This document shows positions 55,512 to 63,073 of a DNA stretch of 64,000 nt, one piece after another. Under the pieces are notes generated by a model, which did not search any database, was not told where the DNA came from, and saw only the letters and a list, made by a program, of their open reading frames with translations. Each line of letters starts with the position of its first letter. The first letter of the stretch is position 1. Location: positions 62,001 through 126,000 of the forward strand of contig NZ_BCTQ01000015.1 of the NCBI RefSeq assembly GCF_001571365.1. Reading direction: 5' to 3'. The position numbers were made by a program, and so were the translations under genes. The DNA comes from Achromobacter denitrificans NBRC 15125 (GTDB taxonomy: Bacteria > Pseudomonadota > Gammaproteobacteria > Burkholderiales > Burkholderiaceae_B).

Positions 55512-57500
55512 ATGCATATCCAGCACATTCTCAAGCGCGACGGCCGCGTCGCGGCGTTCGACCGCGACAAGATCGCCCAGGCCATGGCCGCGGCGGGCCA
55601 GAGCACCGGGGAACTGGACCTGCCGGGCGCGCAGGCGCTGACCGACGCCGTCATCGCCGCGCTGGCGGACCAGCCCTGCCCGGGCGTGGAAACCATCCAG
55701 AACCGCGTCGAGGAAATCCTGGTCCAGGCCGGCCACTGGCGCACCGCGCGCGCCTACATCGTCTACCGCGAACAGCACGCCCGGCTGCGCTCGCTGCGAC
55801 ACACGCTGGTGGACGTGGAAAGCGCCATGGAGGAATACCTGGAGCAGCGCGACTGGCGCGTCAACGCCAACGCCAACCAGGGCTACAGCCTGGGCGGCCT
55901 GATCCTGAACGTGGCCGGCAAGGTCACCGCCAACTACTGGCTCTCCAACGTCTTCGCGCCCGAGGCCGGCCAGGCCCACCGCGAAGGCGACATCCACATC
56001 CACGACCTGGACATGCTCAGCGGCTATTGCGCGGGCTGGTCGCTGCGCCAGTTGCTGACCGAGGGCTTCAACGGCATCCCCGGCAAGGTCGAGGCCACGC
56101 CGCCCCGCCACATGTCGGCCGCCATCGGCCAGATCGTCAATTTCCTCGGCACGCTCCAGAACGAATGGGCCGGCGCCCAGGCCTTCAGTTCCTTCGACAC
56201 CTACATGGCGCCCTTCATCCGCCGCGACGCGATGACCTACGCGGACGTGAAGCAGGCCATGCAGGAACTCATCTACAACCTGAACGTGCCCAGCCGCTGG
56301 GGCACGCAGACGCCCTTCACCAACCTGACCTTCGACTGGACCTGCCCGGCCGACCTGCGCGAACAGATCCCCTACGTGGGCGGCGAGGAAATGCCGTTCT
56401 CCTATGGCGATCTCCAGGCCGAGATGGACATGATCAACCGCGCCTACATCGAGGTCATGATGGCGGGCGACGCGAAGGGCCGCGTGTTCACCTTTCCCAT
56501 CCCCACCTACAACATCACCCCCGACTTCGACTGGGACCACCCCAACACCGAACGCCTGTTCGAGATGACGGCGCGCTATGGCCTGCCCTATTTCCAGAAC
56601 TTCCTGAATTCCGACCTGGAACCGCACATGGTGCGTTCCATGTGCTGCCGCCTGCAACTGGACCTGCGCGAACTGCTCAAGCGCGGCAACGGCCTGTTCG
56701 GCTCGGCCGAACAGACCGGCTCCGTGGGCGTCGTCACGGTGAACTGCGCCCGCCTGGGCCATACCTGCCGCGGCGACGAGGCCAAGCTGATGGCGCGCCT
56801 GGACCACCTGCTGGAGCTGGGCCGCGACGTGCTGGAAACCAAGCGCAAGGTGGTGCAGCGCTACATCGACCAGGGCCTGTATCCCTACACCCGCCGCTAC
56901 CTGGGCACGCTGCGCAACCACTTCAGCACGCTGGGCGTGAACGGCATCAATGAAATGATCCGCAACTTCACCGACGACGCCGAAGACATCACCACGGCGG
57001 CCGGCCACGCGATGGCGGTGAGGCTGCTGGACCGGGTGCGCGAACGCATGACCGAGTTCCAGGAACAGACGGGCCACCTCTACAACCTCGAAGCCACGCC
57101 GGCCGAGGGCACCACCTACCGTTTCGCCCGCGAAGACCGCAAGCGCTATCCCTCCATCCTGCAGGCCGGCAGCGAATCGCAGCCCTACTACACCAACTCC
57201 AGCCAGCTGCCGGTGGGCCACACCGACGATCCGTTCCACGCGCTGGAACTGCAGGAGGCGCTGCAAGGCAAGTACACCGGCGGCACCGTGCTGCACCTGT
57301 ACATGAACGAAGCCATCTCGTCGGCCGGCGCGTGCAAGGAGCTGGTGCGCCGGGCGCTGTCGAACTTCCGGCTGCCCTACATCACCATCACGCCCACGTT
57401 CTCCATCTGCCCCAACCACGGCTATCTGGCGGGACACCACGAGTTCTGCCCCAAATGCGATGCCGAGCTGCTCGCCAAGCAATCGGCATGCTGCGCCTAG
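55512..57500 (+). CDS. nrdD: class III anaerobic ribonucleotide reductase NrdD, lacking its own glycyl-radical motif
   Basis: A 662-residue protein. The N-terminal ATP-cone (HILKRDGRVAAFDRDKI) is followed by the catalytic barrel (DIHIHDLDMLSGYCAGWSL, NVPSRWGTQTPFTNLTFDW). The MCCRL segment near residue 380 may carry the thiyl cysteine. The C-terminal zinc site is Cys633, His636, Cys646 and Cys649. The protein ends eight or so residues after the zinc site, with no R-V-x-G-Y glycyl-radical motif. That motif is found in the separate ORF 73 bp downstream. ATG 55512 is preferred over 55500, which lies inside an NrdR-like box. Confidence 0.92.
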   Translation: MHIQHILKRDGRVAAFDRDKIAQAMAAAGQSTGELDLPGAQALTDAVIAALADQPCPGVETIQNRVEEILVQAGHWRTARAYIVYREQHARLRSLRHTLVDVESAMEEYLEQRDWRVNANANQGYSLGGLILNVAGKVTANYWLSNVFAPEAGQAHREGDIHIHDLDMLSGYCAGWSLRQLLTEGFNGIPGKVEATPPRHMSAAIGQIVNFLGTLQNEWAGAQAFSSFDTYMAPFIRRDAMTYADVKQAMQELIYNLNVPSRWGTQTPFTNLTFDWTCPADLREQIPYVGGEEMPFSYGDLQAEMDMINRAYIEVMMAGDAKGRVFTFPIPTYNITPDFDWDHPNTERLFEMTARYGLPYFQNFLNSDLEPHMVRSMCCRLQLDLRELLKRGNGLFGSAEQTGSVGVVTVNCARLGHTCRGDEAKLMARLDHLLELGRDVLETKRKVVQRYIDQGLYPYTRRYLGTLRNHFSTLGVNGINEMIRNFTDDAEDITTAAGHAMAVRLLDRVRERMTEFQEQTGHLYNLEATPAEGTTYRFAREDRKRYPSILQAGSESQPYYTNSSQLPVGHTDDPFHALELQEALQGKYTGGTVLHLYMNEAISSAGACKELVRRALSNFRLPYITITPTFSICPNHGYLAGHHEFCPKCDAELLAKQSACCA

Positions 57501-57573
57501 GGTCCGCCGCTCCCGGCAGGCCCCGGATCGTCCCGCCGGGCATCCGCCCGGCTCCCTCTCAAAAGGAACCTCT

Positions 57574-57756
57574 ATGCAAACCTTGACCGCCCCCGACGTC
57601 GTCGCCGCCGCCGCTCCCAGGCTGGACGACAGCCAACGCGTGCGCTGCGAGATCTGGACCCGCGTCATGGGCTACCACCGCCCGGTCGCCTCCTTCAACA
57701 CCGGCAAGCAAGGCGAATTCAATGAACGCCGATTCTTCGTCGAACGCCGCGCCTGA
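57574..57756 (+). CDS. stand-alone NrdD glycyl-radical domain (60 residues)
   Basis: A 60-residue ORF whose C-terminal half, R-C-E-I-W-T-R-V-M-G-Y-H-R-P-V then FNTGKQGEFNERRFF, is the NrdD glycyl-radical loop; the radical glycine would be Gly33. An AAAAGGA ribosome site precedes ATG 57574, so it is translated independently of nrdD. It overlaps nrdG by 35 bp. It must associate with the NrdD body to form an active enzyme, much as the spare glycyl domain YfiD/GrcA does with pyruvate formate-lyase. No in-frame join to nrdD exists. Confidence 0.88.
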   Translation: MQTLTAPDVVAAAAPRLDDSQRVRCEIWTRVMGYHRPVASFNTGKQGEFNERRFFVERRA

Positions 57757-58534
57757 GGGGGCGCGATCCGGCCCGGCCTGCGGGCCGGGCGCCGGGCCGG
57801 CCGCGCGCCGGCTGGCCGCCAGGCCGGCCTATGCGACCCCGCCGCAGCCCGTCATCCAGCCCCTGCCCCGGCATGCCCACGCGGTAGGCGGACTGGTGCC
57901 CTTTTCCACGGTGGACTGGCCCGGCAAGCTGGCCGCCGTCGTCTTCATCGCCGGCTGCCCCTGGCGCTGCCACTACTGCCACAACACCGAACTGCAGACC
58001 CGCGCCGCCCGCTACGACTGGCGCGAAACGCGCGCCTTCCTGGAAACCCGCAAGGGGTTGCTCGACGCCGTCGTGTTCTCGGGCGGCGAACCCCTGAGCG
58101 AACCGCGCCTGCCGCAGATGATCCGCGACGTGCGCCGCATGGGCTACCAGGTCGGCCTGCATACCGCCGGCATTTATCCGCTTCGGCTGGCCGACGTGCT
58201 GCGCCACCTGGACTGGGTCGGCCTGGACATCAAGGCCGATTCCCAGGGCTACGACGAGATCACCGGCCGCCGCGACTCCGAGCGTCCGGCCCAGGCCTGC
58301 CTGGCGCAATTGCTGTCGGCCGGGCGCGATTTCGAGTGCCGCATCACCTGGCATCCGGACTGGATCGACGAAAACCGGCTGCTCGCCCTGGCCCGCGAAC
58401 TGGCCCGCCGCGGCGTGCGCCGCTTCGCCGTCCAAGGCGCGCGCCGCTCGCCCGAGGCGCCCCCCATGCGCCACCTGGGCATGCAGGCAGAGGCCCTGAT
58501 GAAGCAATGGTTCGAGGAATTCGACTATCGCTGA
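57722..58534 (+). CDS. nrdG: anaerobic ribonucleotide reductase activase NrdG
   Basis: A 270-residue radical SAM activase. The cluster motif CPWRCHYCHN is near residue 79, and VFSGGEPLSEPRLP and GLDIKAD follow. An N-terminal extension of ~50 residues, Ala/Gly/Pro-rich, precedes the core (VGGLVPFSTVDWPGK). It uses SAM to generate the glycyl radical, here on a separately encoded domain. ATG 57722 is the only good start, and AAGG lies 8 bases upstream within the small ORF it overlaps, so translation is coupled. Confidence 0.92.
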   Translation: MNADSSSNAAPEGARSGPACGPGAGPAARRLAARPAYATPPQPVIQPLPRHAHAVGGLVPFSTVDWPGKLAAVVFIAGCPWRCHYCHNTELQTRAARYDWRETRAFLETRKGLLDAVVFSGGEPLSEPRLPQMIRDVRRMGYQVGLHTAGIYPLRLADVLRHLDWVGLDIKADSQGYDEITGRRDSERPAQACLAQLLSAGRDFECRITWHPDWIDENRLLALARELARRGVRRFAVQGARRSPEAPPMRHLGMQAEALMKQWFEEFDYR

Positions 58535-58547
58535 GTCCGCCCCCGGC

Positions 58548-58589
58548 TTGATCCCGCGCAAGGCGCCTACCCTGGCCTTGCTCTAGCCT
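58548..58589 (+). promoter_or_regulatory. FNR/ANR class II promoter of nitronate monooxygenase gene
   Basis: TTGAT-CCCG-CGCAA (58548-58561), then exactly 22 bp, then TAGCCT (58584-58589) as the -10. The predicted start is A at 58596, with the box centred at -41.5. The ATG at 58620 follows an AGGAAAG ribosome site. Confidence 0.6.
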
Positions 58590-58619
58590 CTGTCCACTTG
58601 ACCTCAGGAAAGACTTGAT

Positions 58620-59777
58620 ATGACGTGGTTCAAATCACTCACCCTCGCCGGACGCGACCTGCTGCCCATCGTCCAGGGCGGCATGGGCGTCGGCGTCTCC
58701 GCCCATCGCCTGGCCGGCGCCGTCGCCAGCCAGAACGCCGTGGGCACCATTGCCAGCGTCGATTTGCGCCATCACCACCCCGATCTGCTCGAAAAGACCG
58801 AACGGTGCCATGACCGAGACCTCATCGACAGCGCCAACCTGGAAGCGCTGCACCGCGAAGTGCGCGCCGCGCTGGACACGGCGCAGGGCCGCGGCCTGGT
58901 CGCGGTGAACGTCATGAAGGCCGTGCGGGACCACCCCGCCCTGGTGCGCCAGGCCTGCGAGAGCGGCGCCCAGGCCATCGTGATGGGCGCGGGCCTGCCG
59001 CTGGACCTGCCCGAGATGACCGCGGATTTTCCCAAGGTCGCGCTGGTTCCCATCCTGTCGGAAGCGCGCGGCGTGGCCGCGGTGCTGAAGAAGTGGATGA
59101 AGAAAGGCCGGCTGGCCGACGCCGTGGTGATCGAGCATCCCGGCCATGCCGGCGGCCACCTGGGCGCCGCGCGCCTGGACGACCTCCACGACGAACGCTT
59201 CGACTTCAAGCGCGTGCTGGCCGACTGCCACAAGCTGTTCGAAGAACTCCAGCTGGGCAAGGACGCCCCACGGCTCATCGTGGCCGGCGGCGTGGGCAGC
59301 CACGAGCAGGTGCGCCACTGGCTGGCCAACGGCGCCGACGGCGTGCAGGTGGGCACGGCCTTCGCCGTCACCCAGGAGGGCGACGCGCACGAGAACTTCA
59401 AGCGCGTGCTGATCGACGCCGACCCCGACCAGCTCACGGAATTCACCAGCGTCGCCGGCCTGCCGGCGCGCGCCGTGCCCACGCCCTGGCTCACCCGCTA
59501 CCTGCGCCAGGAAAAGACGCTGCAGGCCAACACCCGCTGCGATGCGCGCCGCTGCAGCCAGCGGATGGACTGCCTGACGCAATGCGGTCTGCGCGACGGC
59601 ATCTCCCGCTTCGGGCAGTTCTGCATCGACCTGAAGCTGGCCGCCGCCATGCGCGGCGAAGTCAGCCGCGGGCTGTTCTTCCGGGGCGCGTCCAAGCTGC
59701 CCTTCGGCAGCGCCATGCGCTCGGTGCGCGAGCTGCTGGACTACCTGCTGCACGGCGAGATGCCCGCCACCGCCTGA
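58620..59777 (+). CDS. nitronate monooxygenase-like flavoprotein
   Basis: A 385-residue FMN TIM-barrel of the nitronate monooxygenase/enoyl-reductase FabK superfamily. Seen are LPIVQGGMGVGVS (start strand), VIEHPGHAGGHLG (active-site and FMN region), LIVAGGVGSHEQVRHWLANGADGVQVG (phosphate-binding, residues ~220-245) and TAFAVTQEGDAH. A C-terminal extension carries a cysteine group C-x4-C-x5-C-x3-C near residues 306-318, which may bind metal. The FNR-type promoter suggests use under low oxygen, odd for a monooxygenase, so the reaction may differ. Confidence 0.82.
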   Translation: MTWFKSLTLAGRDLLPIVQGGMGVGVSAHRLAGAVASQNAVGTIASVDLRHHHPDLLEKTERCHDRDLIDSANLEALHREVRAALDTAQGRGLVAVNVMKAVRDHPALVRQACESGAQAIVMGAGLPLDLPEMTADFPKVALVPILSEARGVAAVLKKWMKKGRLADAVVIEHPGHAGGHLGAARLDDLHDERFDFKRVLADCHKLFEELQLGKDAPRLIVAGGVGSHEQVRHWLANGADGVQVGTAFAVTQEGDAHENFKRVLIDADPDQLTEFTSVAGLPARAVPTPWLTRYLRQEKTLQANTRCDARRCSQRMDCLTQCGLRDGISRFGQFCIDLKLAAAMRGEVSRGLFFRGASKLPFGSAMRSVRELLDYLLHGEMPATA

Positions 59778-59816
59778 TCGCGACCACCCCGCCCGGAACG
59801 GGGAAGCGGCCTTTTC

Positions 59817-59860
59817 AAATAATTGAACGACGTATATTATTAGACGTCGTTCAATTATTT
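59817..59860. promoter_or_regulatory. perfect 17-bp inverted repeat upstream of tetR
   Basis: The left arm (59817-59833, containing TTGAACGACGT) and right arm (59844-59860) are perfect reverse complements, separated by the AT-rich 10-bp spacer ATATTATTAG. It lies 8 bp before the TetR ATG. It is almost certainly the operator, overlapping the promoter. It is not followed by a T-run that would mark a terminator for the upstream gene. Confidence 0.75.
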
Positions 59861-59867
59861 TCAGGCC

Positions 59868-60518
59868 ATGGATTCCTCTTTCCCCACCCAATCCGAATCC
59901 GCGGCGTCCGAAGCCGGACGCCGCGAACGCAAACGCCAGCAGACCCTGGATCACCTGGCGCAAACCGCCTGGCGCCTGTTCGAGACCCTGGGTTACGACG
60001 TGGTCACCATGGAACAGATCGCCGCGCAGGCGGACGTCTCCAAGGGCACGCTGTACAACCATTTTCCCGTCAAGGAAGCCCTGCTGGCGCACCGCTTCCA
60101 TGGCGAGCTGGCCGCCAGCGTCCATGACCTGCGGCCCGCGCTGCAAGCCCTGCCCACGCTCGCGCGTCGGCTGACGCGGATACTGCATGCGTCGGCCCAT
60201 TGGTCCGAATCACACCGCGCCTATCTGGGGCCGTATCTGCGTTACCGGCTGTCCACGCTGCAACCGGGCGCGCACGGCGACGGCCGCTATCCGCGCAGCG
60301 GCATGCAGGCGCTGTTCACCGGGCTGATCGCGGATGCCCAGGCCGCCGGCCAGGCGCGGACCGATCTGCCCGCCGATCAGCTGGCCTGCCAGTTGCAGTT
60401 CCTGTACCTGGGCGCGATGCTGCGCTGGCTGGGCCTGCCGCGCTCCAGCCTCAAGGCGGAATTCGACGCTGCCGTCAGCCTCTTCGTGCATGGCGTCGCG
60501 CCGGGAGCGGCAGCATGA
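59868..60518 (+). CDS. TetR-family regulator of the phosphotransferase-like gene
   Basis: A 216-residue regulator with an N-terminal helix-turn-helix (VTMEQIAAQADVSKGTLYNHFPVKE) after a Ser/Glu-rich 15-residue lead. The ligand-binding domain ends in FLYLGAMLRWLGLP. The perfect inverted repeat just upstream is its probable operator. The stop overlaps the next ATG (60515-60518), so regulator and enzyme form one autoregulated unit, as in many drug-response systems. Confidence 0.9.
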   Translation: MDSSFPTQSESAASEAGRRERKRQQTLDHLAQTAWRLFETLGYDVVTMEQIAAQADVSKGTLYNHFPVKEALLAHRFHGELAASVHDLRPALQALPTLARRLTRILHASAHWSESHRAYLGPYLRYRLSTLQPGAHGDGRYPRSGMQALFTGLIADAQAAGQARTDLPADQLACQLQFLYLGAMLRWLGLPRSSLKAEFDAAVSLFVHGVAPGAAA

Positions 60519-63073
60519 CTGCCGCCGTGCTGGATTGGGCGGCCGCCGCCCAGGCGGGGCCCCGGGCGGCGGGCGGCAAAGGCTGGCAGCTGGGCCGCTT
60601 GGCGCAGCTGGGCGTGCCGGTGCCCGACGGCTTCGTGCTGCCCGCCCGACTCAGCCTGGACCGCGAGCCGGGCCAGCCCTTGCCGCCCGCCGCCGCCCAG
60701 GCCCTGCGCGACGAACTGGCCGCGCGCGGCTGGCTGGATCGGCCGCTGGCCTTGCGTTCGTCCGCGCCCCTGGAAGACTCCGCGGGCGCGTCGTTCGCGG
60801 GCATCCATCTTTCCTGCCTGAACGTGCGCGGGGCGGATGCGGCGATCGACGCCGCCCGCCGGATCTGGGATTCGCAATGGACGCCGCAGGCCTGCGCCTA
60901 CCGGCAGAAGCTGGGCCTGGAAGCCGCCGGCATGGCGGTGGTGGTCATGCCGCTGCTCGATGCCGCCGCATCCGGCATCGCCTTCACCATCGACCCCGTC
61001 TCGGGACGGCACGACGAGATGATCCTCCATGCCAACTGGGGGCTGGGCGAATCGCTCGTCGGCGGCGACGCGGAAGGCGACGAATACCGTCTGCGCGAGG
61101 ACTATCTGCGCCAGGCATGGCCGCTGGTCGAGCGGCGCATCGGCGCCAAGCGCCATGCCACCCAACCCGACGGCGCCTCGGGCACCCTGCTCGCCCCCAC
61201 GCCGGCCGCGCGGTCGGCCCAGGCCGTGCTGACCGACGCCCAGGCCGAAGCGCTGGGCGACATCGTGCGCGACGCGGCGCGAGCGCTGGACTATGCCGGC
61301 GGCGGCCACGACATCGAATGGGTCTGGGACGGGCGGCGCTTCTGGATCGTGCAGGCCCGCCCCGTCACCGTGGCGGCCCGCCACACCTATCCCGCGCTGC
61401 GCAGCCAGCCCGCCTACTGGTCGCGCGGCAATACCCGCGAAGTCCTGCCCCAGGCCATGTCGGCGCTGGAGTGGGATACGGGCCGCGTCATGGCCCAGCG
61501 CATGCTGACCACCGGCTTCGAACTCAGCGGCTATCGCACCCTGCCCGGCGTGCGGCTGGCGGCCTTGTTCCAGGGCCGGGTGTACCTGGATGCCTCCGTC
61601 ATCCAGTGGGTGGGCTACGACGCGCTGGGCGTATCGCCATCGGCCATGAACGCGCTGCTGGGCGGGCCCCAGCCCGAGATCGCCGTGCCGCCCCCGACCC
61701 TTGCGCAACGCCTTCGGCACGGCTTGCGCATCCTGCGCTACCTGCGGCGCGCGGCCCCGTTGCGCAAGCGGGCGGCACACGATCTGCCGCGGCTGTTCGC
61801 CCGCGCCCAGGCGTGGCTGGACGAGCCCTCGCCCGCGTCCAACGCCGAGCTGGGCGCCCGTTTGCGGGAACAGTTCCACACGGTGCTGGCGGCGGACGAA
61901 CTGTTCTTCCTGCAAGGCTCGGGCGGCGGCGCGCTGCACAAGCTGCTGGAGCTGGTGGAGAAAGCCTGCCCGGGCGAGGGCCATGCGCTCACGGCCGCGC
62001 TGATGGCAGGCGGCGAACCCAGCGTGACCGCGGCGCAAAGCTATGCCCTGATGGCGCTGGCCGGGCTGGCCGCCGCCGACGCGCGCGTGCTGGACTGGCT
62101 GCGCGATCCGGGGCGCGACAGCGCCGCCTGGCAGAGCGCCTTGCCGGAAGGCAGCCCCTTCAAGCAAGCCTTCACGGACTTCCTGCGCCAATACGGCCAC
62201 CGGGCCGTCTACGAAACCTATTTGCGCAACGTTCGCTGGCGCGAGGATCCCGGCTATCTGCTGGACAGCGTGCTCCAACTGGCCGACACCGATCCCGCCG
62301 CGCTGCGCGCCCGGCAAGACAGCGCGGCCAGCGGGGCCGCGCGGCGCCTGCGCGCGGCCTTGCCGCTCTGGCAGCGCCCGCTGGCCGCCAAGCTGCTGGC
62401 GGCCGCCCGTCTCGAAGGCACGCAACGCGAAGGCGCGCGCAGCGTGCTGGTGGCCTACCTGGCCGCGGCGCGCAAGAGCGCCCTGGCCCTGGGCCGACGC
62501 TACGTCCGGCCGGACGGCCTGGCCGCCGCCGACGACATCTTCCACCTGACTGCCGCTGAGCTCTTCGCCCTGGCCGACGCCAGGCTGGCGCCCGCCGCCG
62601 CGGGCCGCCGCGCCGCGCTGCGCCGCGCGCAGCTGGCGTCCTGGGCGTCAACCCCGGACCGGGACGTGATCGCCGAATACGCCGAGGACGGCGCGACCGC
62701 GCCGGCGGGGCCGGGTTCCACCGACGCCGGCCCCGCCGACACCTGGCGCGGCACGCCCGCCGCGGGCGGCCATGCGCGGGCCGGCGCCTTCGTTGCCCGC
62801 ACGCCGTCCGAGGGATTGGCCATGCCGGCGGGCGGCATCCTCGTCGCCGCATCCACCGACCCGGCCTGGACGCCGCTGTTCCTGCGCGCCGGCGCGCTGG
62901 TGATGGAGGCAGGCGGCTATCTGTCGCATGGCGCCATCGTGGCGCGCGAATTCGGCATCCCGGCCGTCGTCAATGCGCAAGGCGTCTTGCGGCAGGTCGC
63001 GACGGGCGATGTCCTCGACGTAGACGCGTCCCGCGGCCTGGTGCGGCGGCTGGCGCGCGCGCCCGACGTCTAA
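60515..63073 (+). CDS. PEP-synthase-like dikinase, rifampin-phosphotransferase (Rph) architecture
   Basis: An 852-residue protein in three parts. An N-terminal ATP-grasp domain (GGKGWQLGRLAQLGVPVPDGF, LALRSSAPLEDS, ending DIEWVWDGRRFWIVQARPVT near residue 287) comes first. A long helical middle (~residues 300-750) follows. The C-terminal swivel domain carries the phospho-acceptor His805 in YLSHGAIVAREFGIPAVVN. Size and domain order match rifampin phosphotransferases rather than PEP synthase, which has a PEP-binding barrel after the His domain. The middle, which sets the acceptor, is divergent, so the real substrate is unknown. Its stop overlaps the convergent kinase stop by 4 bp. Confidence 0.8.
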   Translation: MTAAVLDWAAAAQAGPRAAGGKGWQLGRLAQLGVPVPDGFVLPARLSLDREPGQPLPPAAAQALRDELAARGWLDRPLALRSSAPLEDSAGASFAGIHLSCLNVRGADAAIDAARRIWDSQWTPQACAYRQKLGLEAAGMAVVVMPLLDAAASGIAFTIDPVSGRHDEMILHANWGLGESLVGGDAEGDEYRLREDYLRQAWPLVERRIGAKRHATQPDGASGTLLAPTPAARSAQAVLTDAQAEALGDIVRDAARALDYAGGGHDIEWVWDGRRFWIVQARPVTVAARHTYPALRSQPAYWSRGNTREVLPQAMSALEWDTGRVMAQRMLTTGFELSGYRTLPGVRLAALFQGRVYLDASVIQWVGYDALGVSPSAMNALLGGPQPEIAVPPPTLAQRLRHGLRILRYLRRAAPLRKRAAHDLPRLFARAQAWLDEPSPASNAELGARLREQFHTVLAADELFFLQGSGGGALHKLLELVEKACPGEGHALTAALMAGGEPSVTAAQSYALMALAGLAAADARVLDWLRDPGRDSAAWQSALPEGSPFKQAFTDFLRQYGHRAVYETYLRNVRWREDPGYLLDSVLQLADTDPAALRARQDSAASGAARRLRAALPLWQRPLAAKLLAAARLEGTQREGARSVLVAYLAAARKSALALGRRYVRPDGLAAADDIFHLTAAELFALADARLAPAAAGRRAALRRAQLASWASTPDRDVIAEYAEDGATAPAGPGSTDAGPADTWRGTPAAGGHARAGAFVARTPSEGLAMPAGGILVAASTDPAWTPLFLRAGALVMEAGGYLSHGAIVAREFGIPAVVNAQGVLRQVATGDVLDVDASRGLVRRLARAPDV

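Noticed and set aside
57460-57573. Possible programmed frameshift joining NrdD to the glycyl-radical domain
   Set aside because: The linking frame reads like intergenic DNA, no slippery run is visible, and the small ORF has its own ribosome site and ATG. Separate translation is simpler.
59817-59860. Inverted repeat as a terminator for the nitronate monooxygenase gene
   Set aside because: The right arm ends in ATTATTT rather than a clean T-run and the repeat sits 8 bp before the TetR ATG, so an operator fits better.
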